From an uncultured Pirellulaceae bacterium (GTDB lineage Bacteria > Planctomycetota > Planctomycetia > Pirellulales > Pirellulaceae): 63,952 nucleotides of DNA. Each line of letters opens with the position of its first letter. Position 1 is the stretch's first letter. Below the pieces are notes generated by a model. The model ran no database searches, had not been told where the DNA came from, and worked only from the letters and a program-made list of their open reading frames with translations. Of the stretch, positions 55,818-63,952 are shown one piece after another. The translations under genes and the position numbers were made by a program. The DNA lies in the NCBI GenBank assembly GCA_937928555.1, contig CALFWR010000059.1, positions 1-63,952 of the forward strand, read 5' to 3'.

Positions 55818-56969
55818 ATGTTTGCACCCCAAATATGCCGAATTCTGCTGTTTGCTGCGCTCGCCGCAGTTACGCTGTCGCCTTGCGCCCAAGCACAATC
55901 GGCCAAAAAACAGTGGTTAGTGCTGAAAAATGGCGAATCCCTCGCCGGCGAAATCACTCGCGAAGCGGATCGGTACCTTGTGGCGACCGACTCGGGCAGT
56001 CGCATCTACATCAGCAACGAAAAAGTCAACTTTGTGGCGGACTCGCTGGATGATGTCTACTGGGATCACTGGTCGCGAACCGATCCCGATAGCGCTGTGA
56101 AGCAAAGTGAACTTTTCAGATGGTGCCTTCGTCACGAGATGACCGGACGGGCTCAGAAAGTTCTCGAAACGATCGCCGCACTTCCGGAAACAGAAAACTC
56201 CGACCGATCCGGGCTCATGGCTAGGCTGGCATTTGACCTGCAGACCGCGATTGAATCAAAGCTACAAAAGCTGGCCAAAACGGAGATTTCAGCCGGCAAA
56301 ATCCGATCACTGCCAGCACTCACACAAAAACCCGTGCCATCCAGCGGACCGATTCCCAGAATTCCGTCCCTGAACTCAACACCGGCACGCTCCATTACTG
56401 TGCCTGAGAGAAACACGATCACTGCCGACGGCGTCCGCTTGGTGGCCTGGGATGAGCCACTTGATTCGACTGACGATAACCCCTGGAAACCACAGAAACA
56501 CCTGATCACCAAAGCGATCCGCAGCATGCCGCGAAAGACGGCTCATCAGTTCAAAATAAAAATTCAGAATCAGTTGCTGAATAATTGTGCTTCCTGCCAC
56601 GACCAACGTGCGCAACAGATGCCGTTGGCGAAATCATCGTTTGGCAAAACGACGCCACAATGGATGACGCGCCAGAATCTGTACTCGATTTTGCTTAACA
56701 CCGATACGTTGATCGACAAAGCGGTCACCGCTCACGGCGGACAGGAGAAAGCCGCTTTTGCCGCCACGGATCCCTTCATCGCACAACTTTCGCTCTGGGT
56801 TGCCGTGGTCACGCGGCAACCCCTGGACTTGGTCCAGCCCACCGCATCGCCAGGCATCTCGACAACATCGAAACCGCCAGCGACGATCAAGACTCCGGCC
56901 GCCGCGAAACCTTTGACGGCGCCCAAAAAGGACGCTTACGATCCGAGCGAATTCAACAGGTCCCGATAA
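55818..56969 (+). CDS. Secreted protein with a single CxxCH motif
   Basis: A 383-residue protein with a Sec signal peptide (about 1-27, ending CAQAQ). An N-terminal region KKQWLVLKNGESLAGEITREADRY resembles small beta-barrel repeat domains seen in planctomycete secreted proteins. The middle is Pro/Ser-rich. Near residue 260 CASCHDQ is a possible c-type heme site, followed by a helical region and a Pro/Thr/Lys-rich tail. I cannot assign a function. It follows uppP by about 110 bp and converges with cysC. Confidence 0.65.
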   Translation: MFAPQICRILLFAALAAVTLSPCAQAQSAKKQWLVLKNGESLAGEITREADRYLVATDSGSRIYISNEKVNFVADSLDDVYWDHWSRTDPDSAVKQSELFRWCLRHEMTGRAQKVLETIAALPETENSDRSGLMARLAFDLQTAIESKLQKLAKTEISAGKIRSLPALTQKPVPSSGPIPRIPSLNSTPARSITVPERNTITADGVRLVAWDEPLDSTDDNPWKPQKHLITKAIRSMPRKTAHQFKIKIQNQLLNNCASCHDQRAQQMPLAKSSFGKTTPQWMTRQNLYSILLNTDTLIDKAVTAHGGQEKAAFAATDPFIAQLSLWVAVVTRQPLDLVQPTASPGISTTSKPPATIKTPAAAKPLTAPKKDAYDPSEFNRSR

Positions 56970-57031
56970 TCTAGGATCTATCTCTCGGAAGCGACTGTCG
57001 CCTGACGGTGAGAGCTTCCAGCGGTCGCGAT

Positions 57032-57682
57032 CTACCGGCGCAATTTGCTTTTACTGCGCAAAAACTCGATGACCTGTTCCGCCAATTCCTCAACGGGCAA
57101 CTCGCCATCAAGATGTAGCTCTGGATTTTCAGGGCTCTCGTAGGGCGCATCGATCCCCGTGAAGCCCTTGATCTCGCCGGCCCGAGCCTTTTTATACAGC
57201 CCCTTTGGATCACGCTGTTCACAAATCTCAATCGGTGTATCGACAAACACTTCCACAAAATCCATCGACAGCGGATCGGTACTGGTTTCCGAAACCAAAT
57301 CACGCACCCTGTTTCGATCCGCGCGATACGGGCTCACGAAAGCCGTCAACGCAATCAGACCGGCACTGCAAAACACTTCCGCAACGCAACCGATCCGCCG
57401 AATGTTCTCCTCACGGTCCTGCGGTCCAAAGCTCAACCCAAAACGCTTCGCATATTCGCCGCCATGGATCGGCTCAAGCAACTCCGGGCTGGCGTTAAGC
57501 CCGTGGCGGATGTTGTCACCATCAAGCACAAAGCTTGCCTCTCCAAGTTGGTGCAGTTTCGCATCCACGCAGTTGGCCACAGTACTTTTGCCGCTGCCGC
57601 TAAGCCCGGTGAACCAGACGACGCATCCACGCTTGCGATCCACGCTATGATTGTGCCACGTTACCAAAGTCTTTTCGTTCAT
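57032..57682 (-). CDS. cysC: Adenylylsulfate (APS) kinase
   Basis: A 216-residue kinase that phosphorylates APS to PAPS. The P-loop GLSGSGKST is at residues 26-34, followed by [12 protein letters not shown] with the conserved aspartate, then [16 protein letters not shown] and the [18 protein letters not shown] substrate motif. Length is normal. No sulfate adenylyltransferase gene is nearby. Its ATG overlaps the mobA stop codon (ATGA), so it is coupled to mobA, an unusual partner. Confidence 0.94.
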   Translation of the reverse strand: MNEKTLVTWHNHSVDRKRGCVVWFTGLSGSGKSTVANCVDAKLHQLGEASFVLDGDNIRHGLNASPELLEPIHGGEYAKRFGLSFGPQDREENIRRIGCVAEVFCSAGLIALTAFVSPYRADRNRVRDLVSETSTDPLSMDFVEVFVDTPIEICEQRDPKGLYKKARAGEIKGFTGIDAPYESPENPELHLDGELPVEELAEQVIEFLRSKSKLRR

Positions 57683-58407
57683 TCGCTTTTCGCCAGTTGA
57701 TCAAGAATCGATTGGGGGCAGTCCAACCCGTGGGCACGCAGATATTCCAGATATTGCCCGGGCGAGTTCACATTTTGTATCGAATCAAATTGCGGATCGA
57801 CCTCGCGGAGCTGTTCCACATCGATCATGCGACAATCCAGATACTTCGCAAGATCTGACACGCGCAATTCGTTACGCCCGATCATGGCTTCGATTGTTGT
57901 TCCAATGTCAGTTCTGTACAGGGCAGTTATCCCGTAAATCCGCGCCCCACGATGAGGCAAAACTGCCTGCCGCCGGGAATCTTTTGCGGCATCAACCAGC
58001 AGGTCGACAACCTGCGAGCGAAGCATCGGAACATCGCACCCGGTCACAAATCCCCATCGAGCCCGCCCCGCAAGAGCCACCAAACCGCAGCGGATGCCTT
58101 CAACGGGTCCACTGTCAGCCAGTTCATCGACAACGACTTCCAGCCGCGAATCGTCAATCGCATCAGCAATTCTTCTGACCCGCTCGAGCGTCGTTTCACT
58201 CGCCGCCGCCACAATCGGACCTTCGACCGAATCCCGCAGTTTTTCGAACACGCACTGGAGGAACGTTCGCTCGCCAAACGGCAGTTCGAATTTGTCGAAC
58301 CCCATCCGCGAACTTTGGCCACCGCACAGAATTACCGCACCGACCGACTGTTGACTGTCCTTTTCCAAGCTCAAACTTTCTTTGTGTATCTTTGCAATCG
58401 GCGGCAC
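57679..58407 (-). CDS. mobA: Molybdenum cofactor guanylyltransferase MobA
   Basis: Transfers GMP to molybdopterin to make the guanine dinucleotide cofactor. It has the nucleotide-binding [18 protein letters not shown] with the family's Lys, then [10 protein letters not shown] and the VTGCDVPML metal site, and ends [12 protein letters not shown]. The start is uncertain: I chose the GTG at 58407, but the frame continues to a TTG at 58452 that would touch the start of the divergent fhcC gene. The stop overlaps the cysC start by 4 bp. Confidence 0.85.
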   Translation of the reverse strand: MPPIAKIHKESLSLEKDSQQSVGAVILCGGQSSRMGFDKFELPFGERTFLQCVFEKLRDSVEGPIVAAASETTLERVRRIADAIDDSRLEVVVDELADSGPVEGIRCGLVALAGRARWGFVTGCDVPMLRSQVVDLLVDAAKDSRRQAVLPHRGARIYGITALYRTDIGTTIEAMIGRNELRVSDLAKYLDCRMIDVEQLREVDPQFDSIQNVNSPGQYLEYLRAHGLDCPQSILDQLAKSE

Positions 58408-58451
58408 TTCAGGTATCGTCCAAACGTCCGCCAAACAATGATTGTAGCCCA

Positions 58452-59267
58452 ATGCCGCTGGTTCTCGAATGCACTGACAATTCTGGCTTGCCCGTTGATG
58501 TAACCGGAATCACGCCCTGTGCCCTCAATGACGCAAGCCTGGATGCGATCAAAGCCAAAAAAATCACCATCGGCAACCAGCCCGCCACCGTCGCCGATTG
58601 CTTTACCGTCCAGCGAGACATTGCAAACCAACAGCTGTCTTTTACCGGCAAGCTTGAAAACGTCCACCACATCGGCGCCGGCTTGAGCAGCGGCATGGTC
58701 ACCGCAGAGGGTTCCGTCGGTCGGCATGTCGGTTCGGCGATGAGCGGAGGCCAAATTAAAATCGATGGAAACGCTGATGACTACGTCGGATTCGAAATGA
58801 CCGGCGGAAAGATCACGATTGTCGGCGACGCGGCAGACCACGTCGGCAGCTGCTACCCGGGAGCTCCGTTTGGAATGAACCGCGGCACGATCATCATCCA
58901 CCGCAGCGCCGGCGATTATCTTGGCTATCGGATGCGCCGCGGCACGATCGTCGTCGGTGGCAACGCGGGCCGCCAAACCGCCTGGCAGATGCGAGCCGGG
59001 ACAATCATCATCGCGGGTCAAACGTCGGGCACGCCCGGCAAAGACATGAAGCGGGGGACCATCGTCGTGGGAAGCGAATCGCAGTCGCCTGCCGATGCCT
59101 TTCTTCGCGGCAGCATGGCTCGGTCCCCGGTGCTGAACATGCTCGGCCGCTGGCTGACGTCTGAACTTGGTGACGACATCGACCTGCGGTGGCTTGCAAA
59201 ACCATTTCAGAGCTGGCACGGCGATCGGCTGCATGGCTCTCGTGGCGAGCTTTTTGTCCGTCAATAA
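58452..59267 (+). CDS. fhcC: Formylmethanofuran dehydrogenase/formyltransferase-hydrolase subunit C
   Basis: A 271-residue right-handed beta-helix protein with the FwdC/FhcC repeats: VGSAMSGGQIKIDGNADDYVGFEMTGG, then repeated R(R/K)GTIVVGG and RAGTIIIAG units. In the H4MPT pathway, FhcABCD transfers formyl groups between methanofuran-like carriers and H4MPT and releases formate during formaldehyde oxidation. Only the C subunit is in the window. ATG 58452 opens MPLVLECTDNSGLPVDVTGI, matching the family. MfnB at 7189 makes part of the carrier. Divergent from mobA. Confidence 0.9.
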   Translation: MPLVLECTDNSGLPVDVTGITPCALNDASLDAIKAKKITIGNQPATVADCFTVQRDIANQQLSFTGKLENVHHIGAGLSSGMVTAEGSVGRHVGSAMSGGQIKIDGNADDYVGFEMTGGKITIVGDAADHVGSCYPGAPFGMNRGTIIIHRSAGDYLGYRMRRGTIVVGGNAGRQTAWQMRAGTIIIAGQTSGTPGKDMKRGTIVVGSESQSPADAFLRGSMARSPVLNMLGRWLTSELGDDIDLRWLAKPFQSWHGDRLHGSRGELFVRQ

Positions 59268-59422
59268 ACGTGGCAAACTTCGATCTGTCGCACGCGAATC
59301 AATCAATGATTCGCTAGCAAGATTCCAATTGACCCCAATTGGGACACTTTTCATACTCCGGCTCAAGTTTCATTTGGCCGCAGCCGGGAGGTTGTGCGGC
59401 GTTCAGGTTAATGGAGTAACCC

Positions 59423-61219
59423 ATGTCGACGTCTGTAGTCCGACAGTTCGTAGCGATCACATTCGCTGTTTGCCTTTTCGCACTTCCGAATCATATTTCG
59501 GGTCAGACCAACGAAGCCACCGACGCGCCGCGATTTCAAACGCTCGGCGTCGTCAACGGTCAGTCGATCTCCCGTCAGGAAGTTTCCAACGAATGCATGA
59601 GACGGTACGGGGAAGAAGTCATCGAAACGCTCGTCAACAAGATGCTCGTTTACGAAGAATGTCAGAAACGGGGCATCGCGATCACCGAACAGGACATCAA
59701 CGACGTCCTTACTGCGGACGCGGCAAAGCTTGGATTTTCAGCCGAACGCTACATCCAAATCCAGTGCGAAAAGCGCGGCATCTCCGCTGACCGGCTCAAG
59801 CGAGACGTGATGTGGAGCGAACTGGCCCTTCGCCGGCTTGCCGAATCACAAACACAAGTCACCCCTGAAGAGATTCAACAGCGACTCGCATTCGAATTCG
59901 GTGAAAAGATTCGGGCACAGCAACTGGTTGTCTCCTCACGCGAAAAAGCTGAACAGCTCCATGCCGCCGCAGTCGCGGATCCGGCCAGCTTTGAACGCAT
60001 CTGCAAAGAGCACTCCATCGACCCCAACAGCGCATCGATGGGCGGCATGCTTCCACCGATCCGACAAAACTCCGGATTCCCGCAATTTGAGAACATCGCT
60101 TTCTCTCTTCAACCGGGCGAAATCTCTCCTGTTTTTGAAGTCGAAAGCCAATTCGTTGTCCTCAAGTGCCAGAGCCGGATCCCGCCCAGCCAACTGGGGG
60201 ACGCCGAACTGGACGCTGTGAACGAACGAATCAGAACCGAAATCTCACGCACAAAACATCGTGAAGCTGCCGTAATGATTTTTGAGACCTTGCAGAAGGG
60301 CGCAGAAATCGTGAACGTGATGAACGATGAAACTCTTCGCCGCCAAAACCCCGGCGTCGCAGCAACGGTTAACGGAAACCGAATCACTATCAAACAGGTT
60401 TCAGAAGAGTGCATCGCCCAGTTCGGCAAAAACATGCTGGCCCTGCTGATCAGCAACAAAATTCTGGAACAGGCACTGCAAAGCTCCGGCCTGCAACTTT
60501 CCGATAGCGAAACAGAAGCCGCCATCGCGGCAGAGCTTGAACTTGCTGCCGAAATGCACGGCATGGTCGCCAACGGCAAACCGCAGGTCAAGGAATTCTT
60601 GAACCTTGTTACCCAAAACGACCCGAGCAAGATTGAGTTTTTCATTCAGGATGTGATCTGGGCCGACGTTGCGAAAAAGAGACTGGTTGAAAATCAGGTT
60701 CAAGTCACTGAGGAAGACATCCAGAAAAGCTTCGAAGCCAACTACGGTCCGCGCGTCGAAGTCCGGGCGATGATGTTCCGTGACCAACGACAGGCAACCG
60801 AAAAATGGGAGATGGCAACCAAAAATCCAAATGAAGAATTCTTTGGCCAACTGGCGAATCAGTATTCTTTCGAGCCGGTATCGAGAAACAACTTCGGCCA
60901 CATTCAGCCGATCCAGCGCTACTCGGGCAACAAAGCACTCGAAGAAGTCGCTTTCAAACTTCAACCTAACGAAATCTCACGCGTGACTCAGGTGGGCGAC
61001 TTCTGGGTCATCCTTTACTGTCGTGGCCGCACCACCCCTAGGGTCACCAACGTTGATGATGTTCGCGAATACATCGTAAAAGATGTTCGTCAGCGAAAAA
61101 TTGCCCTAAAGATGCACACACTTCAAAAGCAACTTCTCGAAGACGCGCAGATCGACAATTACCTTAACGGCACCTCACAGCCTGGTCGCAACCTGATTCG
61201 GCAGGCGAAAAAACAGTGA
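59423..61219 (+). CDS. Secreted double parvulin-like (PpiC/SurA) protein
   Basis: A 598-residue protein with a Sec signal peptide (about 1-28). It holds two tandem SurA-type modules, each a helical SurA-N-like part with a VNGQSISRQEV or VNGNRITIKQV start followed by a parvulin-like domain (about 165-270 and 455-560; FPQFENIAFSLQPGEISPV and ALEEVAFKLQPNEISRV are matching segments). The catalytic His of the usual ARHIL start is absent (RAQQLVV and EVRAMMF instead), so isomerase activity is doubtful and a holding chaperone for secreted proteins is more likely. A terminator follows. Confidence 0.85.
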   Translation: MSTSVVRQFVAITFAVCLFALPNHISGQTNEATDAPRFQTLGVVNGQSISRQEVSNECMRRYGEEVIETLVNKMLVYEECQKRGIAITEQDINDVLTADAAKLGFSAERYIQIQCEKRGISADRLKRDVMWSELALRRLAESQTQVTPEEIQQRLAFEFGEKIRAQQLVVSSREKAEQLHAAAVADPASFERICKEHSIDPNSASMGGMLPPIRQNSGFPQFENIAFSLQPGEISPVFEVESQFVVLKCQSRIPPSQLGDAELDAVNERIRTEISRTKHREAAVMIFETLQKGAEIVNVMNDETLRRQNPGVAATVNGNRITIKQVSEECIAQFGKNMLALLISNKILEQALQSSGLQLSDSETEAAIAAELELAAEMHGMVANGKPQVKEFLNLVTQNDPSKIEFFIQDVIWADVAKKRLVENQVQVTEEDIQKSFEANYGPRVEVRAMMFRDQRQATEKWEMATKNPNEEFFGQLANQYSFEPVSRNNFGHIQPIQRYSGNKALEEVAFKLQPNEISRVTQVGDFWVILYCRGRTTPRVTNVDDVREYIVKDVRQRKIALKMHTLQKQLLEDAQIDNYLNGTSQPGRNLIRQAKKQ

Positions 61220-61253
61220 ACCGCTGAAGTAACCCAACTCAGCCAAACACAAG

Positions 61254-61284
61254 AGGTGTCCGGGAATTCCTAGGCACCTTTTTT
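61254..61284 (+). terminator. Rho-independent terminator after the parvulin-like gene
   Basis: AGGTGTC (61254-61260) pairs with GGCACCT (61273-61279) including one G-U pair, followed by a T-run to 61284. Confidence 0.75.
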
Positions 61285-61346
61285 CCATAAAGGAGCCCAA
61301 AAAGGGACTCCGCGACGGAGCGAATCCAAAACAGCCCGATGGCGGA

Positions 61347-62432
61347 TTACTCTTTGATTTCCGCCAAGCCCTGCCGCATGAACTCGACCAAGTCTTTCTT
61401 CTGCTGATCGTTCAAACGCAGACGCTGCACCGCGGTATCGGTGTACTTGTGGCGAATGCCACCGCGATCGTAGTACTCCACGACCTCTTCCAACGTCGGC
61501 AGGCTGCCGTCATGCATGTAGGGCGCCGACTGATCGATCCCGCGAAGCGAGGGCGAACGGAACTTGCCAAACGAACCCCAACCCAACACATGGTGCCGCC
61601 CCATGTCGTAGTCCTTTTTGTCCATGCCGACGCCAATGTTGTAATACTGCTGGTCGGTAAACATTGGTGCCGGATGACAACTAATGCAGTTCGCGCGACG
61701 GGGATTTGAAAAGATCTTCAAACCACGAATCGCCGATTTGCTCATCGCCGTTTTATCGCCACGCACGTACCTGTCGTAGGCTGTCTCGCGCACAACAATC
61801 GTTCGCTCAAAACAGGCCAGGGCCCGAGCCACATTCGCGATCGTAACGCCGTCATCAAAGGCAGCGCCGAACAGGGCAGGGTAGTCCGGGTGCGAGTTCA
61901 ACCGCTCCAGGAGCGTGGATTCAGAGTCCATCGCCATTTCTGTTTTCTCAAAAATCGGTTTGAGCGCCTGCTGCTCCAGGGTCAGAACCCTGCCGTCCCA
62001 AAACAGCCCTTTGTCGTACAGCCCAACATTGAGAATCGACAACGAGTTCCGTGTCCCGGGCTGCCCGTTGACTCCTTCTGCAAACGACTGGCCGTTGGAC
62101 CATCCGGATTCACGATCGTGGCAGGTCGAACAGGACATCGATTGGTCCAAAGAAAGCAGCGGGTCGGCAAAAAGCTTCTCACCCAGTGCAACTTTCTGCT
62201 CGCTTGAGAGATTGTCGACAGGAACCTGCATCGGTGGAAGCCAATCGTTGACCGCAACCGCCTGGGTCGCTACCGGCGTCAGTTCCGCTTGCGCAGTGTC
62301 GCTTTGCTCACGCGATTCAGACTTCGCTTCGGATCCGGGATCCACCGATGACACGGATTCCCGATCGCAACCGACAAACGCCAATGACAAACACAACAGC
62401 CAAACCAGATTCTTCAAATTGGAACCCATCAT
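61347..62432 (-). CDS. Di-heme cytochrome c peroxidase-like lipoprotein
   Basis: About 361 residues with a lipoprotein signal ending AFVGC, then a linker rich in Ser/Glu and two c-type heme sites, CSTCHD (about residues 101-105) and CISCHPAP (about 250), as in bacterial cytochrome c peroxidases and MauG-type enzymes. ALGEKLFADPLLS and GTRNSLSILNVGLYDKGLFWDGRV are family motifs. It probably reduces H2O2 or oxidises an unknown partner in the periplasm. I prefer the ATG at 62432, 11 bp after the ROK gene's stop, to one at 62474 that would overlap it. Confidence 0.9.
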   Translation of the reverse strand: MMGSNLKNLVWLLCLSLAFVGCDRESVSSVDPGSEAKSESREQSDTAQAELTPVATQAVAVNDWLPPMQVPVDNLSSEQKVALGEKLFADPLLSLDQSMSCSTCHDRESGWSNGQSFAEGVNGQPGTRNSLSILNVGLYDKGLFWDGRVLTLEQQALKPIFEKTEMAMDSESTLLERLNSHPDYPALFGAAFDDGVTIANVARALACFERTIVVRETAYDRYVRGDKTAMSKSAIRGLKIFSNPRRANCISCHPAPMFTDQQYYNIGVGMDKKDYDMGRHHVLGWGSFGKFRSPSLRGIDQSAPYMHDGSLPTLEEVVEYYDRGGIRHKYTDTAVQRLRLNDQQKKDLVEFMRQGLAEIKE

Positions 62433-62443
62433 CGATTGATTTT

Positions 62444-63637
62444 TCAGTCCTGTTTTAGGGTTAGCGTTTCGCAATTGTCTTTGTGGGCCTGGTAATAGGC
62501 ACCCCTTAGCGCAGACGTTTCGCCCAGTGCCGCCCCTTCAATTTCGGGCACAAAGGGCACTAACTGCCTGACGCGCTTGCGGATTCGCTCCACCGCCATG
62601 TCAAGAACTGCATTTAACTCACCGCCGATCACAATCAATTCCGGGTCGAACAGGCAGGCAACATTTGCGGCAGCAACGGCGTAGTGGTCCAGCGCCCGAT
62701 TCAAGACTTCGAGCGCATCGGCATCGCCCTGGTTCGCTGCCACACAGAGATCCTTCAGTTCGGGCATCCCTCCAGCGGCTGGCAACATCCGGACGCCCTT
62801 GGCAGTCGCGGCCTCGATGATCGGTCCTTCGCTGGCCAATATCTCAAGATGCCCCAGTCCGCTGGATTCCGAAAACTGGAATTCCGGATCAAAAACAAGC
62901 TTTCCGACCTCTCCGGCAAATCCCGAGTGACCACGAAAAAGCTTTCCGTTTATGAAAATTCCCGCACCAATGCCGGCGCGAAATGACAGATACACAAAGT
63001 TTTCTTTTCCATGGGCACGGCCGTCAGCCCACTCTCCGATCGCCGCAGCATTAACATCGTTTTCGACCCGAACGTGAATCGACGGAAACTCCGTCTGCAA
63101 AAGATCTTTAACAGGAAAGTTTACCCAGCCAGGAATGTTGGGGGCCAGTTTGACCACCGACGAACCGGGATCCACCGCGCCGGGCACACAGACCGTAATC
63201 GCGCGCAGCGGAGGAGCCTCGACCACGCCGGCTTCAAATTGCTGTTTCAGATCCCGGATGATGCGCACTAGGGAAGCAAACGATCTGCCCCGGTCTCCGA
63301 GGTCAAGCTGCATCTGTCGGGTCAACTGGATCTTGCCACCCATGTCGCCGATCCCTGCACGAATCGTGTGCTCTCCAACGTCGACACCAATCGAAGAAGC
63401 AAACGGCGGGTTGAGCATCACGCTGGAAGCCGGTCGCCCCGGACCGGGCGTGGTCGGTTCTCCATTTTCGACAACCTGGAGAATCCCTGCATCGATCAAT
63501 TCGTTGACCAGACGCGTAATGCTTGGCGTTGAGAGTCCGGTTGCGTCGGCAATACTACGCCGACTGACCGCATGATTCTCGCGAATAACGTCGATCACGC
63601 GGCGCAAGCTGGCAAGCCCGCTATTGGGATTACTCAT
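62444..63637 (-). CDS. ROK-family transcriptional regulator/sugar kinase
   Basis: A 397-residue protein with an N-terminal winged helix-turn-helix (about 10-70: VIRENHAVSRRSIADATGLSTPSITRLV) and a ROK kinase-like domain with SIGVDVGEHTIRAGIGD, ENDVNAAAIGEW and GFAGEVGK. The typical ROK zinc CxCGxxGC cluster is not visible, as in some NagC/XylR-type regulators. It probably senses a sugar and represses target genes. It is the first gene of a pair with the di-heme peroxidase, though a functional link is unclear. Confidence 0.88.
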   Translation of the reverse strand: MSNPNSGLASLRRVIDVIRENHAVSRRSIADATGLSTPSITRLVNELIDAGILQVVENGEPTTPGPGRPASSVMLNPPFASSIGVDVGEHTIRAGIGDMGGKIQLTRQMQLDLGDRGRSFASLVRIIRDLKQQFEAGVVEAPPLRAITVCVPGAVDPGSSVVKLAPNIPGWVNFPVKDLLQTEFPSIHVRVENDVNAAAIGEWADGRAHGKENFVYLSFRAGIGAGIFINGKLFRGHSGFAGEVGKLVFDPEFQFSESSGLGHLEILASEGPIIEAATAKGVRMLPAAGGMPELKDLCVAANQGDADALEVLNRALDHYAVAAANVACLFDPELIVIGGELNAVLDMAVERIRKRVRQLVPFVPEIEGAALGETSALRGAYYQAHKDNCETLTLKQD

Positions 63638-63844
63638 CTTTCGACTCCAGAAAACGGGAGTCGTAGATCCGAAAAATCATCTACTCTGGTCAATGCAAGA
63701 AAGAGGAATTTGAACGGGTGCGACGAGACAGCCGGGAATCATTGTCGGCAACTAAGTAGCTCGCCTTCCCGAGGCGATTTTTAATGCCTCGAAGAGACAG
63801 GTTGCTATGACAGGTGATCCTGAACTTAAAAAGTAATGCTGTCC

Positions 63845-63952
63845 CTAGTGGAGTGTCAGCATTGGGTTTTAGGGTTAGCCGTTTTGGCGATAGCCACGGT
63901 TCCGAAACGAAAAACCGGGGCTAACGCCCAAACGGCTGATCTGAACAATCCT
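63845..63952 (-). mobile_element. MITE-B copy, truncated by the window end
   Basis: CTAGTGGAGTGTCAGCATT and the following 80 bases are the reverse complement of the right part of the element at 47153-47286, nearly identical. The other end lies outside the window. It lies in the gap after the ROK gene; the preceding 63638-63844 holds no gene. Confidence 0.85.

Noticed and set aside
58371-59366. 331-residue minus-strand frame
   Set aside because: Antisense of the repetitive beta-helix gene fhcC.
1-63952. CRISPR array, prophage or defence system
   Set aside because: I found no regularly spaced repeats with unique spacers, no integrase or phage structural gene, and no restriction or toxin-antitoxin pair.

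Overview
The window reads as a chromosomal segment of a planctomycete, most likely a Pirellulales/Rhodopirellula-type bacterium of moderate GC. The supporting marks are a DUF1559 pseudopilin-like protein next to a small carboxypeptidase-regulatory-like lipoprotein, an LExRxLLA N-terminal motif on a giant secreted RTX protein, a conserved planctomycete GHIGGSLGG...CCYWG secreted domain, H4MPT/methanofuran C1 genes (MfnB, FhcC), short secreted Cys-rich proteins, a very long alpha-2-macroglobulin, and long intergenic gaps full of repeats. No rRNA, CRISPR array, prophage, transposase or obvious defence system is visible.

Layout. 1-930: copies of a small mobile repeat and no gene. 0.9-7 kb: VKOR-DsbA fusion, TolC-like lipoprotein, regulatory-like lipoprotein and DUF1559 protein. 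7-16.9 kb: MfnB, RNase D, a 2009-residue alpha-2-macroglobulin with a CSEQ thioester motif, and an ankyrin protein. 17-23.5 kb: two small secreted proteins, a response regulator, a large membrane protein, RdgB and an SRPBCC protein. 23.5-28.7 kb: a long Cys/Met-type PLP enzyme, then a DUF4212/SSS symporter pair with a CxxC membrane protein. 28.7-37 kb: methionine aminopeptidase, LeuS, two membrane proteins, tRNA-Ala between two inverted mobile repeats, and a DegT aminotransferase. 37-48.8 kb: RTX/spondin/CHRD protein, a TrpG/PabA-MoeA overlapping pair, PurL with fused PurS-like domains, a two-TM protein, a cupin and tRNA-Ser. 49-54.8 kb: an inactive/active M16 peptidase pair, then leuC and leuD separated by repeats. 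54.9-63.6 kb: UppP, a CxxCH protein, the mobA-cysC overlap, divergent FhcC, a double parvulin-like protein, and a ROK regulator followed by a di-heme peroxidase.

The most notable signal is non-coding. A 186-187 bp MITE-like family (called MITE-A here) has 16-bp terminal inverted repeats. All five full-length typical copies are flanked by perfect 5-bp target duplications, which shows real transposition; there are also one edge-truncated copy and one variant copy. A second family (MITE-B, CTAG-ended, 134 bp) overlaps the purL stop codon. Palindromic and short dispersed repeats add further families. Among the proteins, the PurS-PurS-PurL fusion, the M16 pair, four tandem 99-residue RTX units and the double parvulin protein lacking the usual catalytic His are worth checking. 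Functional calls rest on motif recognition only; no database search was run.
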